Shown: one piece after another, positions 42,700 through 52,367 of the stretch
How positions within the stretch are numbered: position 1 is the first letter of the stretch
Layout: each line of letters begins with the position of its first letter
DNA from: Flavobacteriales bacterium
GTDB lineage: Bacteria > Bacteroidota > Bacteroidia > Flavobacteriales > UBA7430
Assembly: GCA_002692065.1 (NCBI GenBank)
Contig: NZJX01000015.1
Span: forward strand, 19,750-74,846
Direction of reading: 5' to 3'
Length of the DNA: 55,097 bases
The notes under the pieces: model-generated
What the model was told of the DNA's origin: nothing
The model's input: the letters and a program-made list of their open reading frames with translations, nothing else
The model's database searches: none
Program-made: the position numbers and the translations under genes

Positions 42700-43659
42700 T
42701 TGCAGCTATATAATAAATTAAGTTCACAAGAAAATTCAGAAATAATTGATAAATCCAATCAAACAAGATTTGTAGTATCATTTTATAAATATCACCTTAT
42801 TAAAAATCCAATAATTTTCAGAAATTTTATTTTTATTATTTTGAACAATTTAGATATTCTTGGAAGAGTTTATGTTTCAAGAGAGGGAATAAATGCCCAA
42901 ATTTCGGTTCCTAAGGAAAATTATAACAAATTTAAAATTGAGCTTGAAGATATTTCATTTCTTCAAGGAATTCGTTTAAATCTTGCAAGAGAACATTTTA
43001 ATAAATCTTTTTTAAAATTAAAAATTAAAATTAGAAAGAAAATTGTATCTGATGGATTAAAAGAAAATCAAATAAAGTTAAATATTAAAGGAACCTATAT
43101 TTCAGCTAAAGAGATGAATAATCACATTAAAAATAAAAATTCAGTTATTTTAGATGTAAGAAATCATTATGAATCTGAAATTGGTCATTTTAAAAATGCT
43201 ATTACACCAAATGTGGATACTTTTAGAGAATCATTACCATTGATTTTAAATAAAATGAAAAATAACAAAAATAAAAATATAGTTATGTATTGTACTGGTG
43301 GTATCCGTTGTGAAAAAGCTAGCGCAATGATGAAGAGTAAAGGATTTAAAAATATATTTCATCTTGAAGGAGGAATTATTGAATATGCTAAACAGGTAAA
43401 GGATCAAAATTTAGAAAACTTATTCTTAGGAAGTAATTTTGTTTTTGATGAAAGGAGAGCTGAAAAAATCTCTAACCACATAATTTCAAACTGTCATCAA
43501 TGTGATAAACCATTTGAAAAGCACACAAATTGTGCTAATGTTTCATGTAATTTATTGTTTATTCAATGTGATTCATGTAAATCAAAATATAATAATTGCT
43601 GTTCTAATAAATGCATGGATATTAACTTGTTACCTCTTAATGAACAAAAAAAAAAATAG
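42700..43659 (+). CDS. trhO: tRNA uridine(34) hydroxylase / rhodanese-like protein TrhO
   Basis: Oxygen-dependent hydroxylase forming 5-hydroxyuridine at tRNA position 34 (YceA family). It has 319 residues. The start is TTG: the encoded MQLYNKLSSQEN matches the conserved family N terminus and no ATG precedes it. It has an N-terminal ferredoxin-like part with GRVYVSREGINAQISVP (~48-64), the rhodanese domain VILDVRNHYESEIGHF and active-site loop MYCTGGIRCEKAS (~197-209), and a C-terminal Cys-rich zinc-like tail (CHQCDKPF, CDSCKSKYNNCCS). Confidence 0.9.
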   Translation: MQLYNKLSSQENSEIIDKSNQTRFVVSFYKYHLIKNPIIFRNFIFIILNNLDILGRVYVSREGINAQISVPKENYNKFKIELEDISFLQGIRLNLAREHFNKSFLKLKIKIRKKIVSDGLKENQIKLNIKGTYISAKEMNNHIKNKNSVILDVRNHYESEIGHFKNAITPNVDTFRESLPLILNKMKNNKNKNIVMYCTGGIRCEKASAMMKSKGFKNIFHLEGGIIEYAKQVKDQNLENLFLGSNFVFDERRAEKISNHIISNCHQCDKPFEKHTNCANVSCNLLFIQCDSCKSKYNNCCSNKCMDINLLPLNEQKKK

Positions 43660-43740
43660 AAAAGGAAAAAATAACACTAATAAAATTTTTAATAAGAGTA
43701 GGATTAATAATTTTAATGTTATTCCTCGTTAATTTAATTT

Positions 43741-44646
43741 ATGAAAGAAAAAAAAATAATAACTTCAATTAACAATAAGTACAATTCACAAGGAGAAAAC
43801 CCTCATACATATCTAAGTGGATTAATGCACTCTAAGCCAATTAATTATTGGGAATATTGTGAAGTTGAAACATTGTTAACTTTACAGAAGTCACGAACAA
43901 ATTTAGATGACGAAATGATCTTTATAATGTATCATCAAATTAATGAATTAATTTTTAAAATGATACTTTCTGAAATTGAGCAAATATGCTTTAAGAATGA
44001 ATCTGAAGAATTTTATGAAAAAAAAATAAATAGAATTTTGAGATATTTTGATATTTTGATATCCTCTTTTTCAATAATGAAAGATGGTATGGATGTGAAT
44101 CAATATATGAAATTTAGAGATGCTTTAACACCTGCCAGTGGATTTCAATCCTCACAATATAGAAAAATAGAGTTGTCATTAACAAATATTGAAAATCTTA
44201 TTGATGTGAGATTTAGGAAGAATAATTTTTCATCAGTTAAACAAAAATTTGATTGTTTATACTGGCAGTCAGTTGGAAAAGATTTTAAAAATGGAAAAAC
44301 TAATGTGATGTTGAAAGAATTTTTAAATAAATATGAATCTATTTTAATTGAATTTACTTTAAAATACGAAAAGAAAAATTTTAATTATAAATTTTTAAAA
44401 TCTAAATCGAAAATAATTAAAGAACTTTTGAGAAAATTAGATTTTAAAATTAATATTGAATGGCCACTTACTCATTACAAAACAGCTGAACACTACCTAG
44501 AAAATCCTAAATTTTTTGAATCAACAGGGGGTAGTAAGTGGAAAAAATATATGCACCCTCAGTACCAAAAGCGAATTTTTTTTCCCAGTTTTTGGTCGGA
44601 AATTGAGAAAAAAAACTGGGGATTAAATACAAAATATAATGGTTAA
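43741..44646 (+). CDS. kynA: tryptophan 2,3-dioxygenase
   Basis: Heme enzyme opening the indole ring of tryptophan to N-formylkynurenine. It has 301 residues, with [38 protein letters not shown] containing the substrate/heme-region His, [17 protein letters not shown] (~123-139) and [13 protein letters not shown] near the C terminus. The end overlaps paaA by eight bases, which couples tryptophan breakdown to the phenylacetyl-CoA epoxidase genes, an aromatic amino-acid catabolism unit. Downstream kynurenine genes are not here. Confidence 0.93.
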   Translation: MKEKKIITSINNKYNSQGENPHTYLSGLMHSKPINYWEYCEVETLLTLQKSRTNLDDEMIFIMYHQINELIFKMILSEIEQICFKNESEEFYEKKINRILRYFDILISSFSIMKDGMDVNQYMKFRDALTPASGFQSSQYRKIELSLTNIENLIDVRFRKNNFSSVKQKFDCLYWQSVGKDFKNGKTNVMLKEFLNKYESILIEFTLKYEKKNFNYKFLKSKSKIIKELLRKLDFKINIEWPLTHYKTAEHYLENPKFFESTGGSKWKKYMHPQYQKRIFFPSFWSEIEKKNWGLNTKYNG

Positions 44647-45565
44647 AAAAAATATAAATTATAAATTTCAAAAAAGAATTGATAATAATATCAAAATTGA
44701 ACCCAGAGATGATATGCCTGACGGATATAGATTTCATTTAATCCGCCAAATTTCCCAACATGCACATTCCGAGGTAATTGGAATGCAACCAGAAGCTAAT
44801 TGGATTACAAGAGCTCCCAGTCTTAGATCAAAAAAAATTTTATTAGCTAAAGTTCAAGATGAAGCTGGCCATGGTTTGTATTTATATAGTGCAGCAGAAA
44901 CTCTTGGCGCTTCTAGATCTGATCTTATCAACAAACTGCATTTAAAAGAAGCTAAATATGCTAGTATTTTCAATTATCCTGCTTTAACGTGGTCTGATAT
45001 TGGGGCAATTGGATGGTTAGTTGATGGCGCAGCTATAACTAATCAAGTTTCACTACAAAAAACCTCTTACGGTCCATATTCAAGAGCAATGATAAAAATA
45101 TGTAAAGAAGAAAGTTTCCATCAAAGACAAGGTTTTGAAATTATGATTAAAATGTCACAAGGCACGAAAGAACAAAAACAAATGGCTCAAGATTCTCTTA
45201 ATAGATTTTGGTGGCCCTCATTGATGATGTTTGGTCCACATGATTCAGATTCTACCAGAAGTGAAAGAGCAATTAAATGGAAAATTAAGAGAGAGTCTAA
45301 TGATTTTTTACGTCAAAAGTTTATAGATAAGACTGTACCTCAAGCTGATTTTTTGGGTTTGACTATACCTGACAAAAAACTTAAATGGAATGAAAAAAGA
45401 AATTCATATGATTTTGGAGAAATTAATTGGAATGAGTTTTGGAGAGTAGTTAATGGAGGAGGACCTTGTAATCAAAAAAGAATAAATCATCATATTAATG
45501 CCCATAAAGATGGTGAATGGGTAAGAAAAGCTTTAATAAAATATTCTGAAAAATATGACAAATAA
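44639..45565 (+). CDS. paaA: 1,2-phenylacetyl-CoA epoxidase, catalytic subunit A
   Basis: Di-iron oxygenase subunit that epoxidises the ring of phenylacetyl-CoA. It has 308 residues. The ligand segments are [17 protein letters not shown] (~38-54) and [17 protein letters not shown], with a second Glu/ExxH in [13 protein letters not shown] (~150-162). It overlaps kynA by eight bases and paaB by 11. Length and motifs are normal. Confidence 0.95.
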   Translation: MVKKNINYKFQKRIDNNIKIEPRDDMPDGYRFHLIRQISQHAHSEVIGMQPEANWITRAPSLRSKKILLAKVQDEAGHGLYLYSAAETLGASRSDLINKLHLKEAKYASIFNYPALTWSDIGAIGWLVDGAAITNQVSLQKTSYGPYSRAMIKICKEESFHQRQGFEIMIKMSQGTKEQKQMAQDSLNRFWWPSLMMFGPHDSDSTRSERAIKWKIKRESNDFLRQKFIDKTVPQADFLGLTIPDKKLKWNEKRNSYDFGEINWNEFWRVVNGGGPCNQKRINHHINAHKDGEWVRKALIKYSEKYDK

Positions 45566-45851
45566 AAAAAATGATTTAGGAGAGTTATGGGAAGTTTTCA
45601 TTCAATCTAAGAATGGTTTACCATATAAACATGTTGGTTCTGTTTATGCACACGATAAAGAATTTGCAATTCATAATGCAAGAGATCTGTATAATAGAAG
45701 AAATGAAGGTAGTAGTATATGGATTGTTAAATCTAGCCAAATTGTTGCAGTTGACCTAGATACGTCAGATTATATAATTAATAATTCCGATGATAAAATA
45801 TATAGAAATCCAACTTTTTACAATATTCCTGATGAAATTAAAAATCTATAA
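45555..45851 (+). CDS. paaB: 1,2-phenylacetyl-CoA epoxidase subunit B
   Basis: Small structural subunit of 98 residues: [41 protein letters not shown] and [11 protein letters not shown], followed by a short tail. It is translationally coupled to paaA by an 11-base overlap and ends three bases before paaC. Confidence 0.94.
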   Translation: MTNKKNDLGELWEVFIQSKNGLPYKHVGSVYAHDKEFAIHNARDLYNRRNEGSSIWIVKSSQIVAVDLDTSDYIINNSDDKIYRNPTFYNIPDEIKNL

Positions 45852-45854
45852 TTA

Positions 45855-46607
45855 ATGAATAATGAATTATTTATTTTTTGTCTCAGACTAGCTGATAATT
45901 GTCTTATACTTGCACATAGACAATCAGAGTTGTGTAGTAAGTCTCCATTTCTTGAAGAAGATATTGCACAAACAAATTTTGGTCTTGATCTTTTAGGGCA
46001 AGCTGAAGCAATTTATAACTTTGCTGCTGAAATTGAAGGAAATATAAATACCCCTGATGACCTTGTATACAAAAGAAATGAAAGGAGTTTTTACAATTTT
46101 ATTTTATCTGAACAACCTAATACCGATTTTGCATTTGTTGTTATAAGACAGTATTTCATGTCAGTTTATCTTAAAATAATTTACACAACACTTTCGAATA
46201 TCAAAGATTCTGAATTAAGTGGGATATCACTTAAAGCCTTGAAAGAACTTGATTATCAAATCAACCACTTTGAATTATGGATTAAAAGGCTTGGTTTAGG
46301 AACTAAAGAAAGTAAAGAAAAAATACAAAATGCAATTAATGAGTTATGGATTTTTACAGGAGAACTATTTGAGAGAGATAATTTAGATTTAAATATGGAA
46401 AAAAATGGATATTTACTCAATTCAAATCTTTTTTATAAAAAATGGATAAATTATATAAATGATATTTTTAATAAATCAAATTTGAATATTCCAAAAGATG
46501 CTTATATGATTACTGGAAGTAAAAATGGAATTCATTCTGAATATATGGGTTTTATTCTTACCGAAATGCAGTTTTTACAGAGAACATTTCCTGATGCAAA
46601 ATGGTAG
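45855..46607 (+). CDS. paaC: 1,2-phenylacetyl-CoA epoxidase subunit C
   Basis: Structural partner of PaaA with a ferritin-like helical fold, 250 residues. Marks are LADNCLILAHRQSELCSKSPFLEEDIA (~11-37), TNFGLDLLGQAEAIY, and the C-terminal HSEYMGFILTEMQFLQRTFPDAKW. It is followed four bases later by paaD. Confidence 0.94.
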   Translation: MNNELFIFCLRLADNCLILAHRQSELCSKSPFLEEDIAQTNFGLDLLGQAEAIYNFAAEIEGNINTPDDLVYKRNERSFYNFILSEQPNTDFAFVVIRQYFMSVYLKIIYTTLSNIKDSELSGISLKALKELDYQINHFELWIKRLGLGTKESKEKIQNAINELWIFTGELFERDNLDLNMEKNGYLLNSNLFYKKWINYINDIFNKSNLNIPKDAYMITGSKNGIHSEYMGFILTEMQFLQRTFPDAKW

Positions 46608-46611
46608 TAAA

Positions 46612-47073
46612 ATGATAAAAAATAAAATTTTAAGTATTTTAAAACAAATCCCTGATCCAGAAATACCAGCAATAAATATTGTTGAGTTAGGAGTTGTAAG
46701 AAAAATAATATGTAATGAAAATATTACTCAAGTGAGTATAACACCAACCTATATTGCATGTCCAGCAATTGACTTAATAGGTAAGTTAATAAAAGAAAAA
46801 CTCGTTAAATTTGGTTATAAAAATATTAATATTAAAATGGTATATTATCCAACTTGGACAACTGATTGGATTAGTGAAGAGACTAAATTAAAACTTAAAA
46901 ATTATGGAATATCTCCCCCTAATTTAATAAATTCAAAAAATAAAAAAATTATATGTCCCAAGTGTAATTCAAATAATACATCTTTAAAAAGCTTCTTTAG
47001 TTCAACTCCATGTAAGTCACTTCATAAATGTAATGACTGTATTGAACCATTTGAATATTTTAAATGTATTTAG
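46612..47073 (+). CDS. paaD: PaaD-type iron-sulfur cluster assembly protein
   Basis: MIP18/DUF59-domain protein of 153 residues required for maturation of the epoxidase. The start is ATG 46612 (MIKNKILSILKQIPDPEIP). It has VVELGVVRKI-like NIVELGVVRKI, PTYIACPAIDLI (~45-56), and a C-terminal zinc-ribbon-like CPKCNSNNT...CKSLHKCNDC. The longer upstream frame is the paaC coding region read in another phase. The reductase gene paaE, usually part of this set, does not follow. Confidence 0.92.
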   Translation: MIKNKILSILKQIPDPEIPAINIVELGVVRKIICNENITQVSITPTYIACPAIDLIGKLIKEKLVKFGYKNINIKMVYYPTWTTDWISEETKLKLKNYGISPPNLINSKNKKIICPKCNSNNTSLKSFFSSTPCKSLHKCNDCIEPFEYFKCI

Positions 47074-47085
47074 AAATAAATTATT

Positions 47086-48183
47086 ATGTGTTTAAAAAAA
47101 ATACAACTTGAACACCTACATAAGAAATTAAACGCAAAAATGATTTCTTTTTCAGGTTTTTTAATGCCTCTATATTATGAAGGTATTGTAAGAGAACATA
47201 ATCATGTTAGAAATAATGTAGGTGTTTTTGATGTTTCTCATATGGGGCAAATATTTATTGAAGGAAAAGAAGCTACTAATTTAATTCAAAAAGTTTCATC
47301 AAATGACATAAGTCTTGTTGAGACTAATGGTGTTCAATATTCTTATTTGCCTAATCAAAAAGGAGGTGTCATAGATGACCTTCTAATATATAAGTTTCAT
47401 ATTAATAAGTATATGTTAGTTGTAAATGCTTCAAATATTAAAAAAGATTTTGAATGGATTAAATCTCATAATAAATTTAAAGCCAATGTAATGGATCTAT
47501 CAAATGAGTTTTCATTGTTCTCAATTCAAGGTCCCAATTCTTTAAAAGTCCTAAATAAATTATTGGAATGTAATCTTGAGAAATTAGATTATTATAAATT
47601 CATTAATACCAAATCAATTAACAATAAAAATATTTTAATTTCAAATACTGGATATACTGGTTCTATGGGATTTGAAATTTATATTAATAACATTGATGCT
47701 GAATCTATTTGGTCATTAATATTTGAATTAGGTAAAGAATTTGATATTAGACCTATTGGTCTTGGTGCAAGAGATTCTCTTAGACTTGAAATGGGGTATT
47801 GTTTGTATGGAAACGAATTAACAGATGAAATTTCTCCTTTTGAATCTGGACTAGGTTGGATAACAAAAATTGAAACTAATTTTATTAATAGTAAAAATTT
47901 AAAATTATCCAAAGAAAATGGATTAAAAAGAAAAAAAATTGGGTTTATTGTAATGGAAAATAAAATTGCAAGAAAGGGTTTTGAAATTTTTGAAAATGAA
48001 GATGATAAAAATATAGGTCATGTGACCTCTGGTATTTTCTCCCCAACTTTAAATAAGCCAATCGGATTGGCAATAGTTGATATTGATTATTCTAGTTTAG
48101 GAGAACATATTTATATATTAATAAGAAATAAAAAAATATTAGCAAAAATTGTATCACTACCATTTTATAAAGCAAATGATTAA
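47086..48183 (+). CDS. gcvT: aminomethyltransferase, glycine cleavage T protein
   Basis: Tetrahydrofolate-dependent T protein of the glycine cleavage system, 365 residues. Marks are GVFDVSHMGQIFIEG (~46-60), SNDISLVETNGVQYS, GGVIDDLLIY with the catalytic Asp, TGYTGSMGFEIYI (~189-201), GLGARDSLRLEMGYCLYGNEL (~226-246) and GHVTSGIFSPTLNKPIGLA. It overlaps comB by eight bases. Regulation by a glycine riboswitch is not apparent: the upstream spacer is only 12 bases. Confidence 0.94.
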   Translation: MCLKKIQLEHLHKKLNAKMISFSGFLMPLYYEGIVREHNHVRNNVGVFDVSHMGQIFIEGKEATNLIQKVSSNDISLVETNGVQYSYLPNQKGGVIDDLLIYKFHINKYMLVVNASNIKKDFEWIKSHNKFKANVMDLSNEFSLFSIQGPNSLKVLNKLLECNLEKLDYYKFINTKSINNKNILISNTGYTGSMGFEIYINNIDAESIWSLIFELGKEFDIRPIGLGARDSLRLEMGYCLYGNELTDEISPFESGLGWITKIETNFINSKNLKLSKENGLKRKKIGFIVMENKIARKGFEIFENEDDKNIGHVTSGIFSPTLNKPIGLAIVDIDYSSLGEHIYILIRNKKILAKIVSLPFYKAND

Positions 48184-48907
48184 AAAAATTCAAGTTTGTA
48201 TTTCTCCAAAATTATTTAATTTGTATGACGATAATAATTCAATTATTGTTTTAGTTGATATTTTTAGAGCTTCATCAACAATTTGTTCTGCTTTTGAAAA
48301 CGGAGTAAAAGAAATTATACCTGTGGGTTCAGTTCAAGAGGCAATTAAATTGAAATCTAAAAATAAAGAATTTGTTTTATGTGGTGAAAGAGATGGAAAG
48401 AAAGTAAAAAATTTCGATTATGGTAATTCTCCAATTATTTTTTCTAAAAAAATTTTTGTTAACAAAACAGTTATATTAACAACTACAAATGGGACTAAGT
48501 CAATTGATATAGCTCGTAAATGTAAAAATATTGTAATTGGTTCTTTTTTAAATATTACTTCTTTATCAAATTGGTTAATTAATCAAGATAAAAATATTAT
48601 TATTCTTTGTGCAGGTTGGAAAGGAAAATTTAGTCTAGAAGATACTTTGTTTGCAGGAAATTTATCTAATATTTTAATTAAAGCAGAAAAACATAATTAT
48701 TCCTTATGTGATGCAACAATCAATTCAATTTATTTATGGAATTTTGCAAAAAAAGATAAGTCTATTTTCTTAAAAGAAAATGCATCTCATTATGATCGCT
48801 TAAAAAAAAATCATAATGATGATATAAATTTTTGTTTGAAAGATGACATATCAACAAAAATTCCAATTGTATCAAATAAATCAATTAAACTATTACGAAA
48901 TGTTTAA
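48176..48907 (+). CDS. comB: 2-phosphosulfolactate phosphatase
   Basis: ComB-family Mg-dependent phosphatase that forms sulfolactate from phosphosulfolactate. The start is ATG 48176 (MIKKIQVCISP), overlapping the gcvT end by eight bases; an upstream in-frame alternative would add a gcvT-encoded leader. It has 243 residues with VLVDIFRASSTICSAFENG (~27-45), CGERDGKKVKNFDYGNSP and TTTNGTKSIDIARKC (~94-108). The real substrate in Bacteroidota is uncertain; a link to sulfonate or sulfonolipid metabolism is a guess. Confidence 0.88.
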   Translation: MIKKIQVCISPKLFNLYDDNNSIIVLVDIFRASSTICSAFENGVKEIIPVGSVQEAIKLKSKNKEFVLCGERDGKKVKNFDYGNSPIIFSKKIFVNKTVILTTTNGTKSIDIARKCKNIVIGSFLNITSLSNWLINQDKNIIILCAGWKGKFSLEDTLFAGNLSNILIKAEKHNYSLCDATINSIYLWNFAKKDKSIFLKENASHYDRLKKNHNDDINFCLKDDISTKIPIVSNKSIKLLRNV

Positions 48908-49475
48908 AAAAGAAATAACTGTTGATGAAATAAATAATTTAGAACTTAAAAAATATTCTGGTAAGGTATTAGTCATTGATTCAAAAAAATTAATAAAAAA
49001 TTCTTGTGAAGAAATAAAAAAAAATAATATAATAGGAATTGACACTGAAACTAAGCCTTCTTTTCAAAAAGGTATAAAAAATAGAGTCTCATTGATACAA
49101 ATTGCTACAGTCAAAAATGTTTATTTATTTAGAATTAATAAAATTGAATTTCCAGATGAACTTTTAGATATATTTTCTGATATTAAAATTATTAAAGTTG
49201 GTATTGCTATCCATGATGATGTAAGAGATTTAAAAAGAATCAAAAATTTTAAAGAAAGAAGTTTCATTGATTTAAATAATTTAGCTAAAAATTTTGGGTT
49301 TATAAGTATTGGTGCAAAAAAGTTATCAGCTTTAGTACTAGGGATTAGAATTTCTAAAAAGCAACAACTTTCAAACTGGGAAACTGAACTTTTATCTTCA
49401 AAACAAATTGATTATGCTGCTACTGATGCATGGATATGCAGGGAGATTTTTATAAAAATTAAAGAACTATATTGA
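48900..49475 (+). CDS. DEDDy 3'-5' exonuclease domain protein
   Basis: RNase D-like exonuclease of 191 residues from ATG 48900, which overlaps the comB stop by eight bases. The DEDDy positions are visible: IIGIDTETKPSF (Asp, Glu), VGIAIHDDVRDL (Asp) and IDYAATDAWICREI (Tyr, Asp). No HRDC domain follows. The gcvT-comB-exonuclease order appears to be common in Bacteroidota and implies co-translation rather than shared function. It runs convergently into the TonB receptor gene, overlapping it by 17 bases. Confidence 0.88.
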   Translation: MFKKEITVDEINNLELKKYSGKVLVIDSKKLIKNSCEEIKKNNIIGIDTETKPSFQKGIKNRVSLIQIATVKNVYLFRINKIEFPDELLDIFSDIKIIKVGIAIHDDVRDLKRIKNFKERSFIDLNNLAKNFGFISIGAKKLSALVLGIRISKKQQLSNWETELLSSKQIDYAATDAWICREIFIKIKELY

Positions 49476-51651
49476 TTCCAAATATTATTTTTCTTCCAAA
49501 AAGTGGACTGTAAATATATGAAGTGTCAAAATTTGGACTAAAACCCTCATTCCATGACTCTCCAGTTTCACTATTTTCTGAAGCATTGGGATCAATGAGA
49601 GGATTTTTTTGACTATAGTTGAAAAAGTTTTCAATTCCAATATAGATTAAAAAATTTTTAATTCTTTTGTTTAATTTTAAATTGTGTATTCCAAACAAAT
49701 TTGATATTTCTTTTCTGTGTGGTTCAACTTCGAATTTTGGTAAATACATTGGTCCTGTGAATTTTCCATATATATTCATCTCAAATTTATTTTTTTTGTA
49801 TGTCAAATTATATAAACTTGAAAAACTTGGAATAAACAGTTCATTTATTAAAATATAATTATTAATTGTTTTAATTTTTAAAAATGAAATACTATTTGAA
49901 AAGTTTATAAATCTATTAAAAAAAATATCGTATTTGAAAGTCAATCCTTTAGATATTGAATTACCTTTGAGATTTTCAAAAACTATTTTATCTACATTCA
50001 ATTGAAAATTTGGTATTATTTTATTGAAGAACTTGTTTAAGAACAAATCAATTTCAAATTTAATTTTATCAAATGGTAAAGTATAATTTATATTCATATT
50101 TATAGATTTTTCTGGATCAATATCATCGCTTATTTCCACACTTTTTGAACCTGAAAGTAATGCATGTTCTTCACTAAATATATTTACGATTCTAAATCCT
50201 GATCCAGAATTAATTCTTATTGATGAGTTATTTTTAAAGTCATATTTTATGTTAAATCGAGGAGAAAAAATTTTATTATGATTTTGGTGAAAATCAATTC
50301 TCATTCCGAACAATAAATTAATTGGATATAGTGATTTAATTTCATTTTGAGCGAATAGACTAGTTACATTTTGAACTCTATCAATTAATGATAAATTTGA
50401 ATTATCATTATAGTTTATGATGCTATGGTTTACCCCTAATGAAATAATATTTTCATTAATTTTTTTTTTAAAAATTAATTGGTTGAAGTATGATATTTGA
50501 TTTGCTTTAAAGTAGTTGTAACCATAATAACTACTTTGATAGTGATAATCTAATCCACTATTAAATTCAAGTTTTTCAATAAAATTAAAATCATAGTTTA
50601 AATATATTTCAATTTTTTTAGTTTCAATATCTTCTCCATAAATTGAGTCATTTCCTTGAGAATACTCTTCATATCTGTTAGTACATCCAAATCTATCTTC
50701 TAGATAAAATTTAGTTGATAGATTAAATTTTTTTTTACTTTTTCTATTAAACAATATTTTATTGAATGAAGTATATCTGTTAATTAATGGTAAATCAGAA
50801 AAGTTATCATTATTATTATCGGTAAATTTTTGAAAATTGAATGAATTAAAGTTAAGTAATATATCAAATAACTTACCTTCATTAAAAATTGTAATATCAT
50901 TACTAATTTCGAAAATTGAGCTCATATAAGAGTTGAAATTAACTCTAGATAAATCTTTTCTATCTTTTGTTATAATGTTTATTACACCAGAAATTGCTTC
51001 AGAACCATACAAAATTGAGCTTGGACCCTTAATTATTTCAATTTGTTTAATTATGGAGGATGGTATACTATTTAAGCCATAAGATTTTGATAAAGAATTT
51101 ATAAGTGGTATGTTATCTATTAAAATCAAGTTATATTGGCTATTCATCCCATTAATCTGAATACCTGAACTTCCACATATTCCGCAGTCAATTCTATTTT
51201 GGATTCCTCTGACATTGTTTAAAATATCAGCAAAATTTTTACTAACAATCTTGTCTATAAATTTTTTATCAATTAATTCTACATTAATTACAGATTTTTT
51301 TTTAAGAATCTCGCCAGTATTCCCAGTTACAACAATTTGCTCCAATTCATATGAATCAGAAATTAATGTGAAGTTTGTAACTATTTCTCTTTTTTCATAA
51401 AAAATTATTTTTTTGATTTCAGTTTTAAAACCAATTGAACTAATTTTAATTTCAAATTCCTTTTTTTTAGAAATTAATTTATAATATCCATCTTCATCTG
51501 TTATGCATCCATTATTATTATCTAAAATTTTAATATTAGTATTTTGAATTGGAGAACCTTTTTCATTTAAAACTTTACCGCTGATTATGAATTGACCATG
51601 TAAGCAATTAAAATTTATAAATATCAAAATAATTAGTAGATAACTTTTCAA
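49459..51651 (-). CDS. TonB-dependent receptor with CxxC plug motif (metal-associated)
   Basis: Outer-membrane receptor of 730 residues. It has a signal peptide (~1-20), a carboxypeptidase-regulatory-like domain (~22-95; GKVLNEKGSPIQNTNI), and a plug with LEQIVVTG, DCGICGSSGIQINGMNSQY (CGIC at 156-159) and IEIIKGPSSILYGSEAISGVINI. A barrel follows, ending ...FGINIVL. The CG-x-CG segment is typical of receptors standing beside metal regulators. Divergent neighbours are a DtxR/MntR regulator and a ZIP transporter, so a divalent metal (Mn, Zn or Fe) complex is the likely cargo. Confidence 0.86.
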   Translation of the reverse strand: MKSYLLIILIFINFNCLHGQFIISGKVLNEKGSPIQNTNIKILDNNNGCITDEDGYYKLISKKKEFEIKISSIGFKTEIKKIIFYEKREIVTNFTLISDSYELEQIVVTGNTGEILKKKSVINVELIDKKFIDKIVSKNFADILNNVRGIQNRIDCGICGSSGIQINGMNSQYNLILIDNIPLINSLSKSYGLNSIPSSIIKQIEIIKGPSSILYGSEAISGVINIITKDRKDLSRVNFNSYMSSIFEISNDITIFNEGKLFDILLNFNSFNFQKFTDNNNDNFSDLPLINRYTSFNKILFNRKSKKKFNLSTKFYLEDRFGCTNRYEEYSQGNDSIYGEDIETKKIEIYLNYDFNFIEKLEFNSGLDYHYQSSYYGYNYFKANQISYFNQLIFKKKINENIISLGVNHSIINYNDNSNLSLIDRVQNVTSLFAQNEIKSLYPINLLFGMRIDFHQNHNKIFSPRFNIKYDFKNNSSIRINSGSGFRIVNIFSEEHALLSGSKSVEISDDIDPEKSINMNINYTLPFDKIKFEIDLFLNKFFNKIIPNFQLNVDKIVFENLKGNSISKGLTFKYDIFFNRFINFSNSISFLKIKTINNYILINELFIPSFSSLYNLTYKKNKFEMNIYGKFTGPMYLPKFEVEPHRKEISNLFGIHNLKLNKRIKNFLIYIGIENFFNYSQKNPLIDPNASENSETGESWNEGFSPNFDTSYIYSPLFGRKIIFGINIVL

Positions 51652-51692
51652 ATTAATTTTTAGTCTAATCTAAATTTTTTTTTTAAATTGAG

Positions 51693-51700
51693 CAAATTTA
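51693..51700 (-). promoter_or_regulatory. -7 box for the TonB receptor, in the mntR intergenic region
   Basis: TAAATTTG on the minus strand, ending 41 bases before the receptor ATG. The 65-base divergent spacer is a plausible MntR/DtxR operator location, but no clear palindrome could be fixed by eye. Confidence 0.45.
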
Positions 51701-51716
51701 ATAATAAAACATTTAA

Positions 51717-52367
51717 ATGACTAATTCAGAAGAAAATTATATCAAAGAAATATATAAACTTTCACTTATTAATTCTAATCATGTTACTACTAATGAAATT
51801 GCATACGAGTTATCAACTAAACCACCCTCAGTTTCAGATATGTTGAAAAAATTATGTAATAAAAAACTCATAAACTACCAAAAATATAAGGGAGTAAATT
51901 TAACCTCTAAAGGTCAAAATTTAGCAATATATTTGACTAGAAAACATAGACTATGGGAGTTTTTTCTTGTAAATTGTTTAAAATATAATTGGGATGAAGT
52001 ACATAATATTGCTGAACAATTAGAACATGTAAAATCCGAAGATTTGATTAACAGACTAGACAATTTTCTTGGTTTTCCAAAAATTGATCCACACGGTGAA
52101 CCTATTCCAGATAAAAATGGTGTTTTGAACCACTTAGATTCAAAATCATTGGATAATTTAGGTAAAAACAACATTGGTAAAGTCGTTGGTGTTAAAACTG
52201 ATGATAGTGATTTTTTAAAATATCTAAATAAGATTAATATTTCGATAGGTTCTAAATTAAAAATAATTGATTTTAATAAATTTGATCATTCATTTGAGAT
52301 TCAAATTAAAAATCGTACTAGAAATATAAGTTTTGATGTAGCAAAAAATATTTTAATATTATGTTAA
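51717..52367 (+). CDS. DtxR/MntR-family metal-dependent transcriptional regulator
   Basis: Metal-sensing repressor of 216 residues. It has an N-terminal winged helix (~1-65; EENYIKEIYKLS, STKPPSVSDMLKKL), then a dimerisation/metal domain with KHRLWEFFLV (~75-84) and DEVHNIAEQLEHVKSEDLI (~93-111), which holds the His/Glu metal ligands, and LGFPKIDPHGEPIP. The C-terminal ~70 residues form an SH3-like FeoA-type domain. The ZIP transporter gene overlaps its end by seven bases and the TonB receptor is divergent, so it is expected to control both. Mn versus Fe specificity is not decided. Confidence 0.9.
   Translation: MTNSEENYIKEIYKLSLINSNHVTTNEIAYELSTKPPSVSDMLKKLCNKKLINYQKYKGVNLTSKGQNLAIYLTRKHRLWEFFLVNCLKYNWDEVHNIAEQLEHVKSEDLINRLDNFLGFPKIDPHGEPIPDKNGVLNHLDSKSLDNLGKNNIGKVVGVKTDDSDFLKYLNKINISIGSKLKIIDFNKFDHSFEIQIKNRTRNISFDVAKNILILC

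Noticed and set aside
43502-43732. Short basic ORF overlapping the end of trhO
   Set aside because: It is out of frame with the conserved Cys-rich tail of TrhO, is dominated by Lys/Asn from A-rich sequence, and has no promoter signal.
46525-46611. Upstream extension of paaD into paaC
   Set aside because: The PaaD family begins at the ATG at 46612; the extra 29 codons overlap the conserved paaC C terminus in another frame.
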